A stretch of DNA of 38,332 nucleotides, from assembly GCA_964459305.1 (NCBI GenBank), contig CAYWNA010000113.1:1-38332 (forward strand), in the 5' to 3' direction. Position 1 is the first letter of the stretch. Each line of letters starts with the position of its first letter. Below, piece by piece: positions 16,358 through 24,672 of this stretch. Position numbers and translations under genes: made by a program. The notes under the pieces are model-generated. The model was not told the origin of the DNA. It searched no databases and saw nothing but the letters and a program-made list of their open reading frames with translations. The stretch comes from CAYWNA01 sp964459305. GTDB taxonomy: Bacteria; Planctomycetota; Planctomycetia; Pirellulales; Pirellulaceae.

Positions 16358-17098
16358 ATGAACCCCGACGTTACGAAACACTGCACCGAAATCGACCGCT
16401 GCAATCAGCGCGGCGGGCGGATGCTCTCTGCCGTGGATCTCATCGATGCTGGCACGATGTCGATGGAGCTGGCGGCGTATTGCCTGGCGGCCATCGGACG
16501 GGGCGCGTCGTTCATGGTGGGCGCCGTGCCTGGCGGGGCGGGGAAGACCACGGTGATGGGGGCGTTACTGAACTTCGTGCCAGACGATGTCGTGCTGTGC
16601 CCGGCCGACGGGATGGATTCCATCCGTCGTGGCTTGGCCGAGTCTGAACCGCGCTGCTGTTTCATCTGCCATGAGATCGGCCGCGGATGGTACTATGCCT
16701 ACCTGTGGGACGAGGAGCTTCGGGCGTACTTCGAGTTGCCTACGTCCGGGCATATGCTCGCGACCAACCTGCACGCCGACACCTACGATCAGGCTCGCCA
16801 ACAGATATGTGGCGACAATGCGGTTTCGTCGTCGGCGCTGCGTCGAATGAACTTGATGCTCTTCCTGGCGGTGCGCCGTTCTGGTTTTCAGTCCCGTCGC
16901 GAGATTGCCGCCGTGTGGGAGAGTGACGGTCGCGGCGAGCATCGTCCCGTGTTCACCCTCGACGATCCTGCGCCCGGTCTGACCAAATCGCAATTGGTCA
17001 CGGCCGACGAGCTTTCGGAAGCACGCAGACAGATCGAAGCGCTCATGAGCGGCGGGGCACGTACGATCGAGCAGGTGCGATCGGCGTTGGTGACTTAG
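16358..17098 (+). CDS. Small P-loop ATPase resembling type II/IV secretion ATPases (PilT/CpaF-like)
   Basis: This 246-residue protein has a Walker A, G-A-V-P-G-G-A-G-K-T-T (55-65), and a hydrophobic strand ending in Glu106 (C-F-I-C-H-E) like a Walker B. It also has A-T-N-L-H-A-D-T (135-142), which resembles the His box of secretion ATPases (T-x-H-A-x). Family members normally exceed 350 residues with an N-terminal domain, so this is a stripped-down core, and no pilus or secretion genes are nearby. An open frame extends upstream to 16280, but that part is AT-rich repeat sequence, so I use the ATG at 16358. No signal peptide or TM is seen. Its role is unknown. Confidence 0.65.
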   Translation: MNPDVTKHCTEIDRCNQRGGRMLSAVDLIDAGTMSMELAAYCLAAIGRGASFMVGAVPGGAGKTTVMGALLNFVPDDVVLCPADGMDSIRRGLAESEPRCCFICHEIGRGWYYAYLWDEELRAYFELPTSGHMLATNLHADTYDQARQQICGDNAVSSSALRRMNLMLFLAVRRSGFQSRREIAAVWESDGRGEHRPVFTLDDPAPGLTKSQLVTADELSEARRQIEALMSGGARTIEQVRSALVT

Positions 17099-17133
17099 AA
17101 TCGCCGCCGAGACAATCCTGGGATCTGACCGAT

Positions 17134-17201
17134 GTAGCCGAAGTCGCCAGACTTTGGTTTATTTCCATCCCAAGCGACCAAAGTCTGGCGACTTCGGCTA
17201 C
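17134..17201. repeat. Perfect 24-bp inverted repeat (family A)
   Basis: The arms at 17134-17157 and 17178-17201 (GTAGCCGAAGTCGCCAGACT core) are exact reverse complements around a 20-base loop. It lies 35 bases after the ATPase stop and could act as a bidirectional hairpin. Relatives are at 1-20, 18428-18491 and 30943-31021. Confidence 0.9.
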
Positions 17202-17327
17202 CATGAATTTAGGATCTACTCCGGCGCCGATCCTTACATGCCAATGAGAGCGAATTGCCTGGCTGTTTCCTAGCGTCGATCTGCGAGGTACACTGGCAAC
17301 AGACTGAACAGACAAAAGGAAAACACT

Positions 17328-18299
17328 ATGTCATCTTCGCCCAACCGCCGAAATAGACAATCTTCCGATGACCAACGCAGCGCGTCCGAGAATCTCGTTT
17401 CTCGGCGACGATTTCTGCAAACGTCTGCGGCAGCCGTCGCGGGAGCCGGGACTGCGAGTTTGACCTCATCCAATGCTCTCGCCGCGCCGACCAGCAAGGT
17501 GGTGGTCGGCGCGCACCCGTGGGTCTACGCGGCCACGCAGCCGAAGTACGACATCACGCCCATCCTGGATGGAATCTCTGCCGACATGAGCTACGCCGGG
17601 ATGGATGGCATCGAGTTGATGCACACCGCTTTGCGCCCGGAGGATGCTGTCGAACGCATCGCAGCATTGTCGGAGAAACATGATCTGCCGGTGATCGGCA
17701 CATCGTTCGGCGGGGCCATGTGGGATCGCGGTCACCATAACGAAGTACTCGAAGACGCCGAACTAGTCATCACTCGACTGGCCAAGCTCGGTGGTAAAAC
17801 GCTTGGCACATCGGTCGGCTCGCCACGTCACAAGAAGACATCCGACGAGTTGGATGCTCAGGCCGAACTGCTGCGAAAGATCATAACCATCTGCGAGGCA
17901 AACGGCGTGGTGCTCAATCTGCACAACCATACCTACGAAGTCAAAGACGACCTGCACGACTTGAAAGGTACATTGGCCCGCATACCCGACGTGAAGATCG
18001 GTCCTGATCTTGACTGGCTGGTCCAGGCCGATGTTGATCCTGTCGAGTTTCTGCTGCGGTACGGCGAGCGGATTGTCTTCCTGCATCTGCGTGATCAGAA
18101 GGCCGACAAAACGTGGGTCGAAGCCATGGGCGAAGGCGATATGGACTACGCAGCAGTTGGTCGAGTGCTGAAACAAATCCACTTCACCGGTCACGCCGTC
18201 ATCGAACTAGCCCACCCGCGCGGCCTGAAACTCACACGTCCCTTGCGCGAGAGCCTGAAGATGAGCCGACAATACGTTCGCGACACGCTGGGCTATTGA
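17328..18299 (+). CDS. Tat-exported xylose-isomerase-like TIM barrel
   Basis: This 323-residue protein has a long N-region with a twin-arginine motif (S-R-R-R-F-L, 25-30) and an Ala-rich stretch ending A-L-A-A near 53. In the barrel the usual first Glu ligand is replaced by the H-N-H motif (199-201), seen in one subgroup of this family. The others are present: D227 or D229, H253 (F-L-H-L-R-D) and E293 (V-I-E-L-A-H). It probably isomerises or epimerises a sugar in the periplasmic compartment. AAAAGGA (17314-17320) precedes the ATG. Family A hairpins flank it on both sides, so it is probably a single-gene unit. Confidence 0.87.
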   Translation: MSSSPNRRNRQSSDDQRSASENLVSRRRFLQTSAAAVAGAGTASLTSSNALAAPTSKVVVGAHPWVYAATQPKYDITPILDGISADMSYAGMDGIELMHTALRPEDAVERIAALSEKHDLPVIGTSFGGAMWDRGHHNEVLEDAELVITRLAKLGGKTLGTSVGSPRHKKTSDELDAQAELLRKIITICEANGVVLNLHNHTYEVKDDLHDLKGTLARIPDVKIGPDLDWLVQADVDPVEFLLRYGERIVFLHLRDQKADKTWVEAMGEGDMDYAAVGRVLKQIHFTGHAVIELAHPRGLKLTRPLRESLKMSRQYVRDTLGY

Positions 18300-18427
18300 A
18301 CCACAGCCAACGCATGAGTGGGGTCTCAATCGAGGTAACGCCTCAATACGAGGCGTCATGCCCATTTGACATGCAAGCCCTGTGGAGGCAACAATCGACA
18401 TATGTCGCCTGCGGGCAAGCCTGACTC

Positions 18428-18491
18428 GTAGCCGAACTCGCCAGAGTTTGGTCTTCCCCACGGATCACCAAAGTTTGGCGACTTCGGCTAC
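18428..18491. repeat. Imperfect inverted repeat (family A)
   Basis: The arms at 18428-18451 and 18468-18491 share the GTAGCCGAA..CGCCAGA / TGGCGACTTCGGCTAC pattern with three unpaired or wobble positions around a 16-base loop. It lies between the TIM-barrel gene and the VWA gene, separating the two units. A terminator role is possible, but there is no T-run. Confidence 0.85.
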
Positions 18492-18554
18492 ATTCAGAAA
18501 ACGGACAGACTTGGCCGTTGGTGACATGTCCCACCAACAGACCCCGCACCGCTT

Positions 18555-19565
18555 GTGACTATGGTCCTTCCGATTGAGATACAGATCCCGATCGCCGTTG
18601 GCTTCGGTGTCTTGCTGCTTGTGCTCGGAGCGGAAAAGCTCCACGGGCGCAGGTGCCGCACGGTGGCGCGATTGGCCACTGGCCCGACCGGTCGGCCGAG
18701 GAGGTGGGTGGGCGCCGTGCCCTTCATCAAGGCCGGTACGCTGGGCAGCATGGCTTGGGCTGTGGTCACACTGATCTACGCCAGCGGAGGTGTCTTCAGC
18801 CCGCGCCAGAGCGCGGAGGACCGGCGAGAGCACGGGCGGCATGTCGTCTTTGTGGCTGACCTTTCCCCAAGCATGTTGCTTGAGGACGCCGGCCCCGACG
18901 GTGACATGAAACGGGCCCAGCGAGCCCACGAAGTGGTCGATGGAATACTCCAGCGTCTGGACGCGGATGTGGTCTATTCGGTGATTGGCTTCTACACCGA
19001 CGCCCTGAAGGTAGTGGTTGATGCACAGGACGCGGACCTTGTGCGTAACGTTTTCGATGGACTTCCCGTGTGGTTCGTCATGACCGCGGGCAAGACCGAC
19101 CTGGGAACGGGTGTCCGAAAGGCGATGGAGCACCTGGGCGAGTACCCCGAGGATAGTACCACGGTCTTCATCTGCACCGATGGGGATACGATCCAAATGG
19201 GGGCAATCCCCAAGCCACCGTCCTCGATCCGACGAGTGTACGTATTGGGCGTCGGCGATCCGAACCGAGGGACGTTCATCGACGATCACATGTCGCGTCA
19301 GGATAGTTCGGTACTTAGCACGCTGGCCGGGCGGCTGCGCGGCGAGTACATCGACGTGAATGAGAAACACATTTCGACGCTGGCGCTAGGCACGTTGGCT
19401 GTCGGTGTCGGAGGGGCGAAGAGCAAGTACGGTCTGGTCGACTACGCTATCTTCGTGTTTGCCGTGGCGGCCATCGCGCATGCCTTGATACCGGTGTTGT
19501 TGGAGTACTTTGGCAGTGATTGGAGGGCGGTTCGCGTAGACCGGTCCGCGACCGCGGGGAGTTAG
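18555..19565 (+). CDS. Membrane-anchored VWA-domain protein (BatA/BatB-like)
   Basis: It encodes about 334-336 residues, starting at GTG 18555 or ATG 18561; no clear ribosome binding site decides. Numbered from the ATG, TM segments lie near 9-24 and 53-77, a VWA domain runs from about 94, and a final TM is near 297-315. The MIDAS metal site D-L-S-P-S (100-104) is complete, with a later T-D-L-G-T-G and C-T-D-G-D. The domain would face the periplasm and bind a protein partner through a metal ion. It opens a Bat-type locus whose MoxR and DUF58 genes lie about 5 kb downstream on the same strand. Confidence 0.85.
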   Translation: MTMVLPIEIQIPIAVGFGVLLLVLGAEKLHGRRCRTVARLATGPTGRPRRWVGAVPFIKAGTLGSMAWAVVTLIYASGGVFSPRQSAEDRREHGRHVVFVADLSPSMLLEDAGPDGDMKRAQRAHEVVDGILQRLDADVVYSVIGFYTDALKVVVDAQDADLVRNVFDGLPVWFVMTAGKTDLGTGVRKAMEHLGEYPEDSTTVFICTDGDTIQMGAIPKPPSSIRRVYVLGVGDPNRGTFIDDHMSRQDSSVLSTLAGRLRGEYIDVNEKHISTLALGTLAVGVGGAKSKYGLVDYAIFVFAVAAIAHALIPVLLEYFGSDWRAVRVDRSATAGS

Positions 19566-19613
19566 ACGGTGGCGTTGGGCTAGGAATCGGCCAACAGAGC
19601 CGGGTGTGAGCAT

Positions 19614-20180
19614 ATGATCAGAAAGGCACTCATACTGTTTTGGATGCTTTTTCCCGTTGGTGTGGCGGCGTATCACTTCAACGTGGGACCAAAGCAGATG
19701 ATGCGCGAACGCGCCCACCTCCGGCTGTTGAAGATCCGTCAGTTGGAGCAAGCAGAAGAGCGCGATTGGCAGGAGATCATCAACCAGTACAACGAACTCA
19801 GCGGGGAATTGCCCGCTGGTGAGGACCCGTTGGTTCTGTACCAGATTCGGCTGGCCGTCTACAAAGCACGATTGGAAACGCTGGAATTGGATACGGCGAT
19901 TCAAGAACTCACCCGGCTATTGCAGGAAACGGCGGAAGTCTACGGCGAGAATGCCCGGATTACTCGAAGCGTTCGAGAGCAACTGGGCAAGGCGCACTAT
20001 TACGCCACCTGGGTACTGAAAACGAATGGGGCTCCCGAATCGGAGTGGCGCCCGTTTGCCGAACGGGCCCGGCAGTTGTTCCGCTTCCTCGCCGAGTTGG
20101 AGGATCCGGAAGAGTTCCAACGCTACGAAGATCGAATTCGTCAAGAGTTTGACAAAGCGATCGAGAGTGGAAGAGGATGA
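19614..20180 (+). CDS. Membrane-anchored helical protein of the Bat locus
   Basis: This 188-residue protein has one N-terminal TM (about 4-20) followed by an all-helical, charged domain (E-R-D-W-Q-E-I-I-N-Q-Y-N, then repeated Leu/Glu/Ala helices). The helix spacing resembles TPR-type repeats, as expected of the BatC/BatE-like partner in such loci, but I cannot assign a family. It starts 48 bases after the VWA gene, in the same direction. Its function is unknown. Confidence 0.7.
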   Translation: MIRKALILFWMLFPVGVAAYHFNVGPKQMMRERAHLRLLKIRQLEQAEERDWQEIINQYNELSGELPAGEDPLVLYQIRLAVYKARLETLELDTAIQELTRLLQETAEVYGENARITRSVREQLGKAHYYATWVLKTNGAPESEWRPFAERARQLFRFLAELEDPEEFQRYEDRIRQEFDKAIESGRG

Positions 20181-20197
20181 AGCACACGGAGTGTCCC

Positions 20198-20346
20198 TAA
20201 GCACCGTTCGAGGAATGAGTGTCTCAAGACAGGGAAGCTTCGGTCGTAGAGAAGTGGGATAGGCTTCCAGCCTGTCAAGTCAAGGGGATGACAGGCTGGA
20301 AGCCTATCCCACGAAAATCGGACACTTGTTTTTCGAACGGTGCTAA
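20198..20346. repeat. Nested inverted repeats between two Bat-locus genes
   Basis: Outer arms at 20198-20223 and 20321-20346 match at 21 of 26 positions (AGCACCGTTCGA core). Inside, arms at 20254-20277 and 20289-20312 are a perfect 24-bp inverted repeat (GTGGGATAGGCTTCCAGCCT core) with an 11-base loop. The inner element sits off-centre (30 bases from the left outer arm, 8 from the right), as if inserted into an older palindrome. Confidence 0.85.
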
Positions 20347-20366
20347 GTTGAAGAAAGGCTCAACGG

Positions 20367-20945
20367 ATGTTCAACCGAACACTTGCCGCCATGGCTCTGC
20401 TAGGTTCGATCGGACTTGGTATTGGTGTCGTGCTGCTCGCATCGGGATCGGACGATCCGGAGGATTCCGACAACAGCATCCAGTCAGTCAAAGGCGTCAA
20501 CTCCGGCGCAGGGGGCTCGGATACCGAAGAACCCGAGCGGAAAGGCGTCGAACAGATTCAGGCGGAACACGAACCGCCGGATTCACAGAAAGCCACAGCC
20601 AACGAAAGCCCAACCGATACTGAAACACCGGATAGCCAAGCCGTCGACATCCAAGGCGTCCAGGGAACCGATGGCACAACGGTCCAACTGGAAAATACGA
20701 TTGAGAGTGTCAGCAGCGATCACGGTTCGATTCAGTCGATTCGCGGGATCGAAGGGATCGACACGGTCCCGCTTCAGAACCTGGAAACCGTGCTTCGCGT
20801 GCAAGAACCGCCACCAGAGCCCACCGGCGGCGGTGCGCGAACGGCTGCCGGGCTGCTGACAATGGAAGGGGAAGGACAGAACGAAGTGGAAGAGGTGATC
20901 GACGGTCGCGAGGAACTGGTCGAGTTCGATTTGGAAGGTTCATAG
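20367..20945 (+). CDS. Secreted or anchored acidic protein with internal repeats
   Basis: This 192-residue protein has a hydrophobic N-terminal segment (about 7-25), either a signal or an anchor, followed by a low-complexity acidic Glu/Asp/Ser/Pro linker. A motif of the form I-Q-(S/G)-(V/I)-x-G recurs three times: S-I-Q-S-V-K-G-V, D-I-Q-G-V-Q-G-T and S-I-Q-S-I-R-G-I. The last two continue with V-Q-L-E-N / P-L-Q-N-L-E-T. GAAAGG upstream supports the ATG. I do not recognise a family. It lies between the helical anchor protein and the 1186-residue protein, so a structural role in the same envelope complex is plausible. Confidence 0.6.
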   Translation: MFNRTLAAMALLGSIGLGIGVVLLASGSDDPEDSDNSIQSVKGVNSGAGGSDTEEPERKGVEQIQAEHEPPDSQKATANESPTDTETPDSQAVDIQGVQGTDGTTVQLENTIESVSSDHGSIQSIRGIEGIDTVPLQNLETVLRVQEPPPEPTGGGARTAAGLLTMEGEGQNEVEEVIDGREELVEFDLEGS

Positions 20946-20950
20946 ATAAG

Positions 20951-21084
20951 GTTAGGTTGTTCGGGAATTAGACATGCCAGAATGCGCGGTTTTCGGGAGG
21001 GCGAGGCTCCGGCCGAGCCGCGTGGTGGCTCCAGGAACTCGGCTCAGCAGGAGCTTCGCCCTCCCACTTCCCGGATACCTTCAG
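20951..21084. mobile_element. MITE-like palindromic element, copy 1
   Basis: This element of about 130 bp has terminal inverted repeats of the form CTGAAGGTGTCCGGGAAT (right end 21067-21084; left end 20951-20968, 13 of 18 matching). An inner palindrome is formed by GGGAGGGCGAGGCTCC and GGAGCTTCGCCCTCCC. It is the reverse complement of the element at 28671-28804. It encodes nothing and ends 15 bases before the start of the next gene. Confidence 0.8.
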
Positions 21085-21099
21085 ATTAAGGTAATACCA

Positions 21100-24000
21100 A
21101 TGCAAATCAGGTATCGGATTATCCTGTCTTCTCTGATAGCCGCGCTGGCATCGTTCGCCCTGACTTGCTGCACGAGCGCGCAGGACGATCCCGACCCGGC
21201 GGAACTGGTCAAACAGTATAGCCGGCTGCGAACTTATCGGTTCTATCGACATTCGTCGTCCGTTTACGACGCGGTGATTCGATACAACCAGATGGACGAA
21301 AGTCGGATTACTCCGATGGATCAGTTCCTCCGCGCGTTCTACGAAGGCCGCTGGGGCGACGTGCGAAAGACGCTCGATATGTTGCCCGACGACTTGTCCC
21401 GCGGCATCTACGATAAGATGCTCACCGACCTAACCGGACGGACCGCACCGGTCCTCACGCTGGACGACTTCATCGGTCTGGCGGACGCTTGTCCCAGCGA
21501 ATTGGACTCGAACCGAATTCGCAGGCTCGGTCTGCTGTTGCGAATTGCCGTGACCAAAGAACAGCAGTTGTGGCTGCGGCGCGCCTTGGAAAAAGGGACA
21601 CGCCACCTCGGTGCCAGCAAGCCAAAGCGTCTAACCACCGGGCGCGTCCTCATGCACGGCAACTTCGACGAGTTGGCCCGCCAGTACTTGCCGGATGTCG
21701 TTGAGGCAAGTCGACTCGAAGACACCCAGGCCCGTGACGAAATCATGAAGTTCCTCGCCTCGCAAGAGGAGCTGGAAGAGTTCCAGCAGACGCAAATCGC
21801 CGGCTTGTGGGAGCAAGATGCCAAGGTGCTGGCCGATCCCGATGCGGACCCGGGCACGAAGCTGAAAGCCACCGACCGTCTTGCCGAACTGATCGGCAAA
21901 GCCACCACAGCGTCGGTCGAGCCGTGGATCCGCAACCTCGTCCAGAAGGACCTCGATACGGCGTTGCGGCTGGCCTCGTCGTTGGGCAAACGATCGCAAG
22001 GCAAGGTCAATGATGCCGATATTACGCGGAGGACGAACAACCTGAAAGCTCAGAAGTCCCTGCTACTGGGCGTTGCCGAACATACTAGTCTCACCAAAGC
22101 CCCATGGAGCAACATGGCGATGGGCATGGCCGACTGGTGGATCCAGGAGGCCGAACACACGTTCGAGGTTCGACCCAGTTACAGATCCGGCTCAAGACCC
22201 AGACCGCACGTACCGCCTGGGGACCTGCTGGATTCGGCGCCCGACGGCCCATGGGAGAAAGCCTTGTCCGCGAGCCTCCGTGAACGGATCGACGTGTGCC
22301 TGTCGAAAGCCGTCGTGGTAAGCGACCGCTATCAAGATGCCGTGGATCTGATCTTAGAAATCGCCAAACGCAATCCCGATGCCGGGGTATCACTGGCGGA
22401 AGAATATCTGCAAGCGTGGGCACACCGGCACGATCCACATGTCCCCGAGGCGATTCGCAAGCAGTACAAGCTATCGGCCGATGCGCGAATCATGGTCACC
22501 CCGATCATGATGGAGAAGAACCTCACTGACCTGGCAAAGATGATGGATATCTTCCGCCAAAACGGAATACAGCCACGAAACGGGAAACTCGTCATCGACG
22601 CCTTTGACGTCTGCTACAGCAACGCCGAAGTCTATCGAAGGAGCCACATCGAAGGTGTCTTTGGTGGGATCGACGAGATGGACGAGGATGTCTTTCTGCA
22701 AATGATCCGCATGATGACCCAGGGGCTGTCTTCGCGATGGCGCAAGGCGGACGTACAGCAGGTTTCCGGCACGGGGCGCAGCCTGCAGGAGACGTTGGAG
22801 ATGGTCCGCAACGGCTACCAGACGGCCATCGAAATGATCGACCAACGCAGCAAGCAGCAAAAGGACGCCTGGAGAATTCTCATGCTGGCCGGATCGCTTC
22901 TGAGCGACTGGGGCGACTTCGAGTATTACCAGCAACTCGTAGGCGATGCGAACGTCAATCGAATGGAGGCATTCCGGTCAAAGAACAGCTTGGCCGAGGA
23001 GTATTTCACTCGCGCGGCCGAGGCATACGCCCGACGAGTCCCTGATCTTGGCCGCAGGCAGTATTCAATCGATACCTATCTGGCATGGTTTCACAGCCTG
23101 CTGGGCATCAACACAAGCGGCAACCTGAACCTTTCCAAACCGCTGGATCGCCGCGTGCTGAACAAGATTCGCGACATGATGCGCGGGCTGCCGGGCGGTG
23201 CCGGCAAAGCGCACATCGACATGCTGGCGAAACACGTCAATTCGCGAATGGAGGACACCGAGAACCCTCTGCACGAAGAGCTAAAGTACAAGTATCTGGC
23301 CGGCTCGCTGGTGATCACCAAAAGCAGCCCCTTCTCCTTCCAGGCAAATGACAAGGTGACTTACTACGACGAGTTGCTCGACGAGATTCGACTGGAAACA
23401 CGAGTTGACGGACCAAGTACGATTCACCGCGATCATGAATTCGGCATCATCCTGTGCGTTCATCACACCGAAGCAATGGGCCGCATGGCCAACTTTGGCA
23501 AGTACCTGGCGAACGATGCACCCCCGTCAAACACAAGGCCGACCAGCCGATCACAGCCAATCGTCACCACGTACAAGATGATCCAGGCCCAAGGTCCGCG
23601 CGACGAACTGGAAATCAACATCCAGGAATCGCTGTCGTTGTTCTTCGATATCAAATCGATCACCTTCAGCCCCAAGGACGTAGAGCCTCGGCCAACCGAC
23701 CGTCCGGGCTGGGAAGAGACGATTCTGGCCTACATCCACGCCAAAGCCAAAGACTGCAGTGTCGACAAGATACCACGCATCCAGATGAACCTTGAGTTTC
23801 TGGACATGACGGGGCCGGTTGCTGTCTCCGCGGAGTCCGCTGAGACGATGATCAAGGTGACCGAAGAGAACACGCCGCCGAGACCGTTTGACCACGTCGA
23901 CTTGACGCAAACGCTCGATGCCCGCAGCATGCAGACCACCGAGGAAGTATTGCTCGAAGTGAAAGCCACCGCGTGCGGGCTCGTACCCGAAATCGAAGAT

Positions 24001-24660
24001 CTGCTGGATTTCGATTCGCTGGATGAACGGCTCCCGATTGCGAGGATCGATCCGCAAACCGGCACGCTTCTCCGCCAGGTCAACAGTTGGGGCGACACGG
24101 TTCATGCGGTCTCGGAACGTCAATGGACGATCGCCTTCGACGCTTCATCCTTGGTCCAGGATCCGCATCGGATCGCGTTCCGCATACCTAAGGCGAAAGT
24201 CGACGATGCCAATGTGACGTATCAAGCCTTTGCCGAAATGGACTTGATCGATTTGGACGAGCCGATCGCCACGATTGGCGAGGGACCGAGCATTCCGGAC
24301 GTTTCGACGACCGTTGCATCTGTGGAGCCATGGATGCTGTATTCCGCCGCGGCGGGCGGTTTGGCGTTTTTGCTGATCGTCGTGGCCGTCCTCGTCCGTC
24401 TGATCCGTGGTCCCCGCCAACGGCCGTTGCGGGCGCGCGACGTTTTCCACATGCCCGCAGAGGTCGACGCCTTTAGCTTAGTACAACTCCTCCGGGCGCT
24501 GGAGCGCAGCGAGCTTGTCCGCTTGACAACCCGCCAGCACGACGAGATGCAGCAAGAGATCCAACAAATCCAAGCCTCATGCTTCGACGACAACGGCAGC
24601 GAACTGTCCGACGAGCACTTACGCCGCGTTGCCAAGAAATGGCTGAAAACTGCCTGTTGA
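21100..24660 (+). CDS. Large exported protein with C-terminal TM segment, Bat locus
   Basis: Starting at the ATG at 21100 gives 1186 residues with a clear signal peptide (basic M-Q-I-R-Y-R, then hydrophobic to about 23). An upstream extension to 20974 runs through the MITE-like element and is rejected. Residues about 30-750 are helical and charged, suggesting solenoid repeats; about 770-1060 look beta-rich. One TM lies near 1077-1098 with a basic cytoplasmic tail of about 85 residues. The layout (large periplasmic part, TM, tail) resembles BatD in overall design, but no sequence similarity is evident to me. It ends 12 bases before moxR, so it belongs to that operon. Confidence 0.75.
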   Translation: MQIRYRIILSSLIAALASFALTCCTSAQDDPDPAELVKQYSRLRTYRFYRHSSSVYDAVIRYNQMDESRITPMDQFLRAFYEGRWGDVRKTLDMLPDDLSRGIYDKMLTDLTGRTAPVLTLDDFIGLADACPSELDSNRIRRLGLLLRIAVTKEQQLWLRRALEKGTRHLGASKPKRLTTGRVLMHGNFDELARQYLPDVVEASRLEDTQARDEIMKFLASQEELEEFQQTQIAGLWEQDAKVLADPDADPGTKLKATDRLAELIGKATTASVEPWIRNLVQKDLDTALRLASSLGKRSQGKVNDADITRRTNNLKAQKSLLLGVAEHTSLTKAPWSNMAMGMADWWIQEAEHTFEVRPSYRSGSRPRPHVPPGDLLDSAPDGPWEKALSASLRERIDVCLSKAVVVSDRYQDAVDLILEIAKRNPDAGVSLAEEYLQAWAHRHDPHVPEAIRKQYKLSADARIMVTPIMMEKNLTDLAKMMDIFRQNGIQPRNGKLVIDAFDVCYSNAEVYRRSHIEGVFGGIDEMDEDVFLQMIRMMTQGLSSRWRKADVQQVSGTGRSLQETLEMVRNGYQTAIEMIDQRSKQQKDAWRILMLAGSLLSDWGDFEYYQQLVGDANVNRMEAFRSKNSLAEEYFTRAAEAYARRVPDLGRRQYSIDTYLAWFHSLLGINTSGNLNLSKPLDRRVLNKIRDMMRGLPGGAGKAHIDMLAKHVNSRMEDTENPLHEELKYKYLAGSLVITKSSPFSFQANDKVTYYDELLDEIRLETRVDGPSTIHRDHEFGIILCVHHTEAMGRMANFGKYLANDAPPSNTRPTSRSQPIVTTYKMIQAQGPRDELEINIQESLSLFFDIKSITFSPKDVEPRPTDRPGWEETILAYIHAKAKDCSVDKIPRIQMNLEFLDMTGPVAVSAESAETMIKVTEENTPPRPFDHVDLTQTLDARSMQTTEEVLLEVKATACGLVPEIEDLLDFDSLDERLPIARIDPQTGTLLRQVNSWGDTVHAVSERQWTIAFDASSLVQDPHRIAFRIPKAKVDDANVTYQAFAEMDLIDLDEPIATIGEGPSIPDVSTTVASVEPWMLYSAAAGGLAFLLIVVAVLVRLIRGPRQRPLRARDVFHMPAEVDAFSLVQLLRALERSELVRLTTRQHDEMQQEIQQIQASCFDDNGSELSDEHLRRVAKKWLKTAC

Positions 24661-24672
24661 AAAGGGTAATCA

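Noticed and set aside
16253..17201. Possible CRISPR array from repeated words and hairpins
   Set aside because: There are no regularly spaced direct repeats with unique spacers and no cas genes; these are palindromic or degenerate intergenic repeats.
20974..21099. N-terminal extension of the 1186-residue protein
   Set aside because: The extension translates the MITE-like element; the ATG at 21100 begins a proper signal peptide.
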